This document shows positions 1 through 5,260 of a stretch of DNA of 13,082 nucleotides, piece after piece. A program made the translations under genes and the position numbers. The DNA lies in the NCBI GenBank assembly GCA_900556285.1, contig USOF01000010.1, positions 1 through 13,082 on the forward strand, read 5' to 3'. How positions within the stretch are numbered: the stretch's first letter is position 1; each line of letters begins with the position of its first letter. The DNA comes from an uncultured Collinsella sp. (GTDB lineage: Bacteria; Actinomycetota; Coriobacteriia; Coriobacteriales; Coriobacteriaceae). Under the pieces are notes generated by a model. It was given only the letters and a program-made list of their open reading frames with translations, searched no databases and had not been told where the DNA came from.

Positions 1-2
1 AC

Positions 3-57
3 AGGAGGCCACTTAATGTGGCCTCCGTCGTGAGCAGGACTGTAGAGCAGGAAACCT
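3..57 (-). repeat. 55-nt RNA-like intergenic repeat, copy A
   Basis: Read on the minus strand, this 55-nt block lies just downstream of the Toprim-protein gene and matches positions 4906-4960 on the plus strand at 51 of 55 bases. It holds an invariant 24-nt section (positions 57 to 34) followed by a 9-bp hairpin with an ATTAA loop. One difference between copies is a G-C pair replaced by an A-T pair in the hairpin, so the stem is conserved as structure. A GC-rich hairpin (60-88, CCCCG pairing with CGGGG inside GCCGG/CCGGC) precedes it; a CCCC/GGGG hairpin also precedes the other copy. I do not recognise the family. It could be a 3' UTR-derived RNA or a dispersed intergenic repeat. Confidence 0.7.
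4..26 (-). terminator. Hairpin at 3' end of the Toprim-protein transcript
   Basis: On the minus strand GGAGGCCAC pairs perfectly with GTGGCCTCC around an ATTAA loop, about 70 nt after the stop codon of the preceding gene. Only three bases (TGT) are visible beyond the stem, so the U-tract cannot be judged. The homologous hairpin at 4937-4959 is followed by TTTGCG, also a weak tract. A terminator role is plausible but not secure. Confidence 0.5.
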
Positions 58-93
58 AAGCCGGTGTCCCCGCTCTCCCGGGGCCGGCGGAAT

Positions 94-2277
94 TTAGTTG
101 TTCAGCATGCGGTCGAAGCTTCCCGAGTCGCCATCCCGATAGTCGGCGGTCATCAGAATCTCCTGCGGAATGCGCCCGCCTTCACGTAGCACATTGCGGA
201 ACTGCACGCGCGTGACCATGGGCAGATCCTTGATCGTCGCCGCCAAGTTCTGCGGCACGCCCTGGTTGGCAGCCGCGCGCTCGCACTCGCCGCCGGCCTT
301 CACGCGACGCTTATGCTCGGCGAGCATGGCGCGGTACATACCGGCATGCAGGCGAATCTCAACCACATTGGCATTGCGAGCCTGCTCGACGATGCGCGCG
401 CCCTCGCGGTCGATATCGCCCACGTAGTAGACGTGGTTAAAGCGATAGCCGATCTCGGCCAGATAATCGTCCAGGGCATGCGAGACGCTCGCCTTGCATC
501 CGCCGCCAAAAATCACGCCGCCCACCTTGATGCCAAAGAGCTTGGCGTGCTTGCGGCCACGCAGCAGCCTGACGATCTCGTCGTAGGTGTCCAGGTTCTC
601 GACCATAATGAACGGCTTATCGGCGCCCAGCGTAAAGAAACCCGTAAAGTGCACGGGGCGGTTGGGGGCGACCTTGATCGCCTGCATGCTGATGCCCTTT
701 TCGGTCATGCGCCTTATCAGGCGCTCACCGTGCTTGCCGTCAAAAGCCTTCTCGTCGTTAAAAATCTGGTAGGCACGCTGGCGGCGCGAGGCAACCGGCG
801 TATCGGCACCTCGGTTTTGCTCGATCCAAGCCTGGATGATCGCAATCTCCTCGGCAATCTTGCGGTTGGACATCTCGTTGTGCTGAGTGCGCTGCGGAGC
901 CTTTATGCCGTCCTTACCCTCGACCTTAACAATTTGAGTCTGCTGCTCCTTGATCTTGGAGAGCGCCGTAGGCGTGGGAACGATCTTGAGCAGCTGCCTG
1001 CCCAGGACACGGGCCAGAGCAAACGCCGAAACCTCGCCATGAGCGGGCGGCTCAGGCTGCTGGGCGGTCGCATCGTTTGCAGTCGGTTTGGGCTGCGCCT
1101 GGGATTTGCGCTTGGAATCTACCTGAGCTTTGCGCTCTTGCTTTGGCGCGGACGGACCCTTTTGCGAGCGCTCGGGCTTGTCCCCCCTCGCCGGCTGGCG
1201 CCTGGGCTGTTCCACCGGAGTCTCAGCCTTCGCATCCTTGTTTTGCGTCGCCTTCTCGGCCGCGGCCTCGGCATTTGAGCCACGGCCGCCACGATGACGG
1301 CGGCGGGGCTTGCTTGAGGCGCTCTCCCCCACCTGCTTATCAGCGGACTGTTGAGCTTTGACCTCGGTGTCAGCCGTAGCCGGCGACTCGGAAGGCTGCT
1401 GCTCGCGAGCCGCCGGCTCAACGGTTTTCTCGGTTTGTTTGGCCTTCTCAGCCTGAGCGGTCGAAGCCGGCTCGCCCTTCTCCTGACGCTTTACGGGATA
1501 CGCGCGTCCCGCAAAACCGCGGCCGGGACGGCACGAAGCCGGAGCTCTCTTGGCAGACTCCTCAGCATCGTCTGCAACCTCGGAAGGCTCTTCAACCTCA
1601 TGCGCGACATCCCGCTGCGCAGCCTTAAAGTGAGCACCGCGACAACGCTTGGGCTCTTGGACCTTCACGGGCTTTTGCTCCTGCGCGGGCTTCTGCGACT
1701 CGACAGCAACCTCGGTCTCAACAGCCTCGGTATCGAGCTCATCCTTTTGAGCAACGGCGCGACGGAAGCGCTCCTGCTGGGCACGGCGCTGAGCATCGCG
1801 CTTGCCACCCCCACCAAAACCGCCGCGGCCGGCCTTGGCCGTAAAGGCGCGAACGACGCTCTCGTCAAGCAGCTCGTCGGTATCGACATGCTCGCGCGGA
1901 GCCGTTTCCACCGCAACAGGCGCCTCGACAACGTCCTCGACGGCCTCTTCGGCAGCCTCGGCAGGCTGCTCCTGGACATCGCGAATCTCGGCATTAATGG
2001 TATAGAACGCTGGGCGCCCGTTAACGCCGCTGCCCTCGATCTTGGTAACGATCTTTGCCGCGATAAGTTCATCGCGCATCGCCTTGGTGTCACATTCCTT
2101 ATCGACGGAACGGAAAATCTGTGCCAGCGCGCTCGACTTGATCTTGAGCGCCTTGCGGCAGAGCAGGTCGTAGGCAACCAGCTTGGCGCGCTCGGCAGAA
2201 AGCGACGTCTGGCTGCTCAGACGCTCAGCCAGGGCATCGACGTTGTTTTGGTTATCGGAATATACCGTCTTGGCCAC
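94..2277 (-). CDS. Orphan protein with JetD-like C-terminal Toprim domain, disordered linker and N-terminal winged-helix-like region
   Basis: No family is recognised over the full length. Residue numbers here are for the 735-codon frame opening at ATG 2301; subtract 8 for the GTG start at 2277, which I prefer because AAAGGGG lies just upstream, whereas the ATG has no Shine-Dalgarno. Residues about 20-105 look like a helical winged-helix domain ending in a basic hairpin (GRPAFYTI). Residues about 110-420 are low-complexity, rich in E, A, K, Q and P, with basic patches (GRGGFGGGGKR near 158-168, RRRHRGGRG near 333-341) typical of disordered nucleic-acid-binding linkers. The C-terminal ~200 residues resemble the Toprim fold of JetD/DUF2220: MVENLDTY (Glu568), a glycine-rich turn FGGGC (598-602) and VYYVGDIDREG (Asp629, Asp631) supply the expected acidic residues. 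JetD is the DNA-cleaving subunit of Wadjet, but no JetA/B/C neighbour is present, so the role (nuclease or other metal-dependent nucleic-acid enzyme) is inference. A terminator upstream at 2383-2420 implies its own promoter, which I could not identify. Confidence 0.75.
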   Translation of the reverse strand: MAKTVYSDNQNNVDALAERLSSQTSLSAERAKLVAYDLLCRKALKIKSSALAQIFRSVDKECDTKAMRDELIAAKIVTKIEGSGVNGRPAFYTINAEIRDVQEQPAEAAEEAVEDVVEAPVAVETAPREHVDTDELLDESVVRAFTAKAGRGGFGGGGKRDAQRRAQQERFRRAVAQKDELDTEAVETEVAVESQKPAQEQKPVKVQEPKRCRGAHFKAAQRDVAHEVEEPSEVADDAEESAKRAPASCRPGRGFAGRAYPVKRQEKGEPASTAQAEKAKQTEKTVEPAAREQQPSESPATADTEVKAQQSADKQVGESASSKPRRRHRGGRGSNAEAAAEKATQNKDAKAETPVEQPRRQPARGDKPERSQKGPSAPKQERKAQVDSKRKSQAQPKPTANDATAQQPEPPAHGEVSAFALARVLGRQLLKIVPTPTALSKIKEQQTQIVKVEGKDGIKAPQRTQHNEMSNRKIAEEIAIIQAWIEQNRGADTPVASRRQRAYQIFNDEKAFDGKHGERLIRRMTEKGISMQAIKVAPNRPVHFTGFFTLGADKPFIMVENLDTYDEIVRLLRGRKHAKLFGIKVGGVIFGGGCKASVSHALDDYLAEIGYRFNHVYYVGDIDREGARIVEQARNANVVEIRLHAGMYRAMLAEHKRRVKAGGECERAAANQGVPQNLAATIKDLPMVTRVQFRNVLREGGRIPQEILMTADYRDGDSGSFDRMLNN

Positions 2278-2382
2278 GGGGCCCCTTTCATATGCACACA
2301 TATATGTCTACATGGTACAACGCACGCCCCTATCCACGCAAAATATCTGCGAGAACACCCGGGCACACTAGCTTTTGCATGG

Positions 2383-2420
2383 AAAAAGGCCGAGCCCGCG
2401 CAGTTGCGGACCCGGCCTTT
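2383..2420 (-). terminator. Intrinsic terminator after cstA
   Basis: On the minus strand a 14-bp stem (AAGGCCGGGTCCGC pairing with GCGGGCTCGGCCTT, two G-U pairs) with a 6-nt loop is followed by TTTTT at 2387-2383. It starts about 40 nt past the cstA stop and separates cstA from the Toprim-protein gene. The plus-strand reading also gives a stem but only a short T run. Confidence 0.9.
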
Positions 2421-2459
2421 CCGAGTCATATAGATGTGACGTTCAATCCCTTAGGTCAA

Positions 2460-4349
2460 TTAGGCCTTGGCGGCCTCGGCGCCTGCGGGAGCCTCGGCAG
2501 CAGCAGCGCGACCATACTCGGCCTTGCCCATCTCGGACCACTCGGGCTCCTCGTCGGGCATGGAACCGGCCTCCTTGCCGAAGAGCTCCTTGAGGCAGTT
2601 GACGGCAACGATGAGGCCCAGGACCATCAGCAGGACGGCGAAGACGAGCTGCAGGCCCTTGGTAGCGGCGACGGAGACAGCGGCCGTGGTGGCGGTAGCC
2701 GGGATGGTACCGAAGAAGCCGTAGGCCTGGACGGCGGTCATGCAGCCCATGGCGCTCTGGACCAGCGAGGTGAAGGTGCAGCAGAGCAGGAAGGCGACGG
2801 GCACGTAGAGCATCCAGCCCTTGCGACCGGTGCACTTGCAGAACACGGCAAGGGTGATCATGGTCATACCGCCGAGCAGCTGGTTGGAAGCACCAAAGAG
2901 CGGCCAGATGTTGGCATAGCCGCCAAAGGCGAGGGCGAGGCCGGGGAGCAGGGTGACAACCGTGGCGAACCAGGGGTTGCCGAGGACCTTCATGTAACCG
3001 GCCTTGGACTCGATGGCCAGGGCGTCGTTGGTCTGGGCAAAGAACTCGGAGAACGAGGTGCGGGCGATACGAGCGACGGCGTCGAGCGAGGTCAGGGCCA
3101 GAGCGGAGACGTTCATGGTCATGAAGACGGTAGCGAGCGTGCCGTCAACGCCGAAGGCCTGCATACCGCGAGAAATGCCAGCAGCGAAGATCTGGAACGG
3201 GGTGGAAGCGACGCCGGCGTTGAGGGCGCCAGTACCGGCGGTGTTCATATCGGAGAACATGATGCCGGCGACGATGATGGCAAGGATGCCGACGAAGGAC
3301 TCGACGATCATGGCGCCAAAACCGACCTTGACGGCGTCCTGCTCCTTCTCGACCTGCTTAGAGGAGGTACCAGATGAAACGAGACTATGGAAACCGGAGA
3401 GAGCACCGCAAGCGACGGAGACGAACAGGACCGGGAACATCATGCCGGAAGCAGTGGAGAAGCCGGTGAAGACCGGAGCGGTGATAGTGGCCTGACCGTT
3501 GACGCCCAGGACGACGATGCCGAGGACAGCGCAGACGATCATGACAATCATCATGATGGAAGTGAGGTAGTCACGCGGGGTCTTGAGCATCTGGATGGGC
3601 ATGGCACCGGCAAAGACCAGGTAGACCATGACGACGGCGAACCACTGGAACTTGTCCAGGTAAACCGGGAACTGCATACCGACGGCGAACATGAGAACCA
3701 TAAGGACCACGCCGGTGACGAACTCGGCAGCGCCGGTGAGGTTGAACTTCTTCTGGGCCCAACCAAAGGCGATAGCGACGAAGGTGAACAGGATGGAGAT
3801 GGTACCAGCGCAGCCGGCGGCATAGGACTTGGTGAAGTCGATGGCACCGGTAGCAGCACCAGAAGCGTCAACGGCCGGGGTGAACATGAACGTCTTGCAG
3901 ACCATGTCGGTGAAAGCGGCGATGACGATGATGCAGAACAGCCAGCAGAACAGCAGGAACAGGCGACGGCCGGTCTTGCCGATGTACTTCTCGATGAGCT
4001 GAGCCAAGGACTTGCCGTTGTTCTTCATCGAAGCGTACAGGGCGCCAAAGTCGTGAACGGCGCCAAAGAAGATGCCGCCGACGAGGACCCAGAGCACGAC
4101 GGGCAGCCAGCCGAAGGCCATGGCGACGATCGTACCCGTAACAGGGCCAGCACCGCAGATCGAGCTGAACTGATGCGAGAACGCGGTGAAGGCGGAGACG
4201 GGCGAGAAGCTCTTGCCGTCCTTCATGCGCTTGGCCGGCGTGAGGGCCTCTTTGTCAACGCCCCACTTGTTGGCCAGCCATCGGCCATAGCCCAGATAGC
4301 CGCAAGCGAGCACCGCCGCGGCCACAACCATGAGCAAAACTCCGTTCAT
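2460..4349 (-). CDS. cstA: CstA-family carbon starvation transporter (peptide/pyruvate uptake type)
   Basis: A 629-residue polytopic membrane protein of the CstA family (TC 2.A.114), with many hydrophobic spans. Family members, including E. coli CstA and BtsT, are linked to uptake of peptides and/or pyruvate during nutrient limitation; which substrate applies here cannot be read from the sequence. Visible hallmarks are the N-terminal span with GYGRW, the FSHQFSSICGAGPVTGT segment at residues about 57-73, and GGIFFGAVHDFGALYASMKN at 91-110. The tail after the last span is cytosolic, acidic and Ala/Glu-rich. Length is slightly below E. coli CstA (about 700) but normal for Gram-positive relatives. 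AGGAGG at 4362-4357 sits 7 nt from the ATG, which fixes the start. The gene is monocistronic between its own promoter and terminator, and an unusual structured leader (4366-4584) with an internal terminator suggests control by transcription attenuation. Confidence 0.95.
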   Translation of the reverse strand: MNGVLLMVVAAAVLACGYLGYGRWLANKWGVDKEALTPAKRMKDGKSFSPVSAFTAFSHQFSSICGAGPVTGTIVAMAFGWLPVVLWVLVGGIFFGAVHDFGALYASMKNNGKSLAQLIEKYIGKTGRRLFLLFCWLFCIIVIAAFTDMVCKTFMFTPAVDASGAATGAIDFTKSYAAGCAGTISILFTFVAIAFGWAQKKFNLTGAAEFVTGVVLMVLMFAVGMQFPVYLDKFQWFAVVMVYLVFAGAMPIQMLKTPRDYLTSIMMIVMIVCAVLGIVVLGVNGQATITAPVFTGFSTASGMMFPVLFVSVACGALSGFHSLVSSGTSSKQVEKEQDAVKVGFGAMIVESFVGILAIIVAGIMFSDMNTAGTGALNAGVASTPFQIFAAGISRGMQAFGVDGTLATVFMTMNVSALALTSLDAVARIARTSFSEFFAQTNDALAIESKAGYMKVLGNPWFATVVTLLPGLALAFGGYANIWPLFGASNQLLGGMTMITLAVFCKCTGRKGWMLYVPVAFLLCCTFTSLVQSAMGCMTAVQAYGFFGTIPATATTAAVSVAATKGLQLVFAVLLMVLGLIVAVNCLKELFGKEAGSMPDEEPEWSEMGKAEYGRAAAAEAPAGAEAAKA

Positions 4350-4384
4350 TACATTTCCTCCTCTAAAAAGAACTTCCTAGACAT

Positions 4385-4423
4385 AAAAAATGAGGGCCGT
4401 CGGTTGCGCTCGACGGCCCTCAT
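4385..4423 (-). terminator. Intrinsic terminator inside the cstA leader
   Basis: On the minus strand ATGAGGGCCGTCG pairs perfectly with CGACGGCCCTCAT over 13 bp around an 8-nt loop (AGCGCAAC), followed by six T. It lies between the cstA promoter and the cstA Shine-Dalgarno, with no gene other than the 14-codon ORF before it, so it can only act as a conditional (attenuator) terminator for cstA. Confidence 0.9.
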
Positions 4424-4474
4424 CTTCATCAGCCGCCCGTTATCGTACGGGCTAGCTGTATGTGCTAACCCGCA

Positions 4475-4519
4475 TCAGATAATTACTACGCTGATAATGT
4501 TTAGCTGATGCGTGAACAT
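4475..4519 (-). CDS. Putative 14-residue leader peptide rich in Ile/Val (attenuator ORF)
   Basis: The frame encodes MFTHQLNIISVVII followed by TGA; six of the last seven residues are Ile or Val, in tandem codon pairs ATT-ATC, GTA-GTA and ATT-ATC. A purine-rich AAGAGGA lies about 10 nt before the ATG. The stop codon is inside the descending arm of a hairpin (4478-4471), and an intrinsic terminator begins about 50 nt further on. This is the pattern of branched-chain amino-acid attenuator peptides such as those of ilv and leu operons, but here it stands before cstA. It is too short for statistics alone to prove it is coding; the case rests on content plus position. Confidence 0.55.
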   Translation of the reverse strand: MFTHQLNIISVVII

Positions 4520-4590
4520 GTCTAGGAAATCCTCTTCAATCATGATGCGAACAATCCGTGCGTGTTCACATCCCCCAGTGGATGAAAAGC

Positions 4591-4619
4591 AGTATGAAAC
4601 TTTAGTTACCTAAAGTCAA
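4591..4619 (-). promoter_or_regulatory. Sigma-70-type promoter of cstA with an operator-like dyad in the spacer
   Basis: On the minus strand TTGACT (4619-4614) is separated by exactly 17 bp from CATACT (4596-4591), predicting a start near 4584. The spacer region carries the dyad CTTTAG-N4-CTAAAG (4600-4615), placed where a repressor would block polymerase. The predicted 5' end of the RNA forms CATCC/GGATG (4584-4580 with 4573-4569). A second small hairpin, TGTGAACA with TGTTCGCA, follows it, so the whole untranslated leader is structured. Confidence 0.7.
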
Positions 4620-4638
4620 CGCAAATAAGTAATGAATT

Positions 4639-4790
4639 TTCAACTTTTTTGAATTTCTCGTTATAAAACGCCACTAACCTCGGACTTTACCCGACAAAAG
4701 TTTTTGCATGAGAGATGCCCCTCGGGAGCCGCGGGAGCTCCCATCCCAAATGCGGAGCAAAGCTCCGCACACCATCTTTTTCTTTCAGCT
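4639..4790 (+). ncRNA. Possible small RNA with weak promoter and terminator-like end
   Basis: A candidate promoter TTCAAC-N17-TATAAA (4639-4644, 4662-4667) precedes about 115 nt with no convincing coding frame but several stem-loops: GCAT/ATGC (4706-4718), GGGAGC/GCTCCC (4724-4742) and TGCGGAGC/GCTCCGCA (4751-4769). The last is followed seven bases later by CTTTTTCTTT. The -35 match is poor and the T-tract is detached from the stem, so transcription is only suggested. I do not recognise any RNA family here. Confidence 0.3.
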
Positions 4791-4905
4791 AAAGCACGCC
4801 GGAAATTCGACGCAGCTGGCTAACCTTGCCGGACGTTGTCGACGCCAAACCAGCTCAGAAGCTATATCGATACAGAAAGGTCCCCGGACGGAGGGGCCGG
4901 ATATA

Positions 4906-4960
4906 AGGTTTCCTGCTCTACAGTCCTGCGCAAGACGAAGGCCACATTAAGTGGCCTTCT
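4906..4960 (+). repeat. 55-nt RNA-like intergenic repeat, copy B
   Basis: Plus-strand counterpart of the repeat at 3-57, inverted relative to it and 4.9 kb away. It differs at four of 55 positions, two of them a compensating pair in the terminal hairpin (GAAGGCCAC/GTGGCCTTC here, 4937-4959). A CCCC/GGGG hairpin (4879-4898) precedes it. Unlike copy A it follows no same-strand protein gene in this window, so if transcribed it would be a free-standing RNA or the end of a longer non-coding transcript. Function unknown. Confidence 0.7.
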
Positions 4961-5063
4961 TTGCGTGCGGAACTCATTTTGAGGAAGCACCCGCCCTGCC
5001 GGGGCTCCCGGGTTCTGTGACGACTCTGCCGTTCGGGTCAGGCGGGCTGAATGGAATAGAGTG
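4961..5063. other. Unassigned structured intergenic stretch
   Basis: No gene is supported here. CCGGG/CCCGG forms a small hairpin near 5000-5012, and CCCGCC near 4990 can pair with GGCGGG near 5041, giving a possible branched fold ending at the terminator at 5064-5093. No known riboswitch, SRP, RNase P or tmRNA signature was found. Confidence 0.3.
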
Positions 5064-5093
5064 AATGGGCGCGCCGTTGGCGCGTCCATTTTT
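5064..5093 (+). terminator. Intrinsic terminator in the non-coding region
   Basis: AATGGGCGCGCC pairs with GGCGCGTCCATT over 12 bp (one G-U) around GTT, and the plus strand continues TTT then GTG, giving five T in a row across the stem end. It would stop plus-strand transcription through copy B before the ATPase gene. The minus reading lacks an equally good T-tract. Confidence 0.75.
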
Positions 5094-5099
5094 GTGCGG

Positions 5100-5126
5100 G
5101 TGACAAAGGGACTGTCCCTTTGTCAC
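5100..5126. repeat. REP-like palindrome, copy 1
   Basis: Perfect palindrome with 13-nt arms beginning GTGACAAAGGGAC and a single-base loop. A near-identical palindrome is at 11395-11427. Palindromes of this tgacaaaggga/tccctttgtca type are dispersed in many Gram-positive genomes and resemble REP elements mobilised by Y1 (RAYT) transposases. No transposase is present in this window. Confidence 0.85.
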
Positions 5127-5169
5127 ATTGCAATAAATGTGATGAAAGTGTGGCGAAATGAGCTTAAAA

Positions 5170-5238
5170 CTTCCGTAAATGTGATAAATGTCACGTTTTA
5201 CCTAGGGTAAAATGTGGGAAATATCACGTTTACGGAAG
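5170..5238. promoter_or_regulatory. Nested dyad with two CRP/FNR-like boxes upstream of the DUF4143 ATPase
   Basis: CTTCCGTAAATGTGAT (5170-5185) and ATCACGTTTACGGAAG (5223-5238) form a 16-bp inverted repeat with one mismatch. Inside, CACGTTTTACC and GGTAAAATGTG pair around TAG. The same sequence also reads as two 22-bp direct units, 5177-5198 (TGTGA-N6-TCACG) and 5210-5231 (TGTGG-N6-TCACG), offset by 33 bp or about three helical turns. The first is very close to the CRP-family consensus TGTGA-N6-TCACA. A lone half-site AAATGTGA is at 5136-5143. The dyad ends 22 bp before the ATG at 5261, so it could be an operator or a leader hairpin. Confidence 0.55.
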
Positions 5239-5260
5239 ATTCTTTGCGGGAGGTTCGGTC

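Larger units (their letters stand above)
4366..4536 (-). promoter_or_regulatory. Putative attenuator leader of cstA with leader-peptide ORF and closing helix
   Basis: The element reads from 4536 to 4366 on the minus strand. Its outer arms, AAGAGGATTTCCTAGACATG (4536-4517) and the segment 4385-4366, can form an unbroken 20-bp helix (16 Watson-Crick and 4 G-U pairs). That helix would cover the Shine-Dalgarno and ATG of the leader peptide at 4519-4475. Inside are CGCATCAG/CTGATGCG (4512-4505 with 4478-4471), CGGGTTAGC/GCTAGCCCG (4472-4464 with 4456-4448), the competing CAGCTAGCCCGT/ACGGGCGGCTG (4458-4447 with 4440-4430), and the terminator at 4423-4385. CATCAGC (4510-4504) can alternatively pair with GCTGATG (4433-4427), just before the terminator. 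The layout matches ribosome-mediated attenuation. The exact antiterminator is unresolved and could need translation of the leader peptide. Confidence 0.65.

Noticed and set aside
1351..3377. Long plus-strand open frames opposite the Toprim gene and cstA (1351-2433, 2292-3377, also 3387-4508)
   Set aside because: They are antisense to well-supported genes in high-GC DNA, have low-complexity compositions (runs of L/R or of G/D/E), run through terminators and have no ribosome sites or recognisable domains.
94..4349. A Wadjet (JetABCD) defence operon around the JetD-like gene
   Set aside because: The neighbours are cstA and non-coding repeats; no SMC-like, kleisin-like or JetA-type gene is present on either strand in the window.
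4366..4584. T-box or known metabolite riboswitch before cstA
   Set aside because: No AGGGTGG-ACCGCG-type T-box sequence or other recognised riboswitch core; a leader peptide ORF explains the region better.
4670..5095. RNase P RNA, tmRNA, SRP RNA or tRNA in the long intergenic region
   Set aside because: Short matches such as ACAGAAA and GAGGAAG occur, but in the wrong order and without the other conserved blocks; no tRNA TPsiC arm was found.
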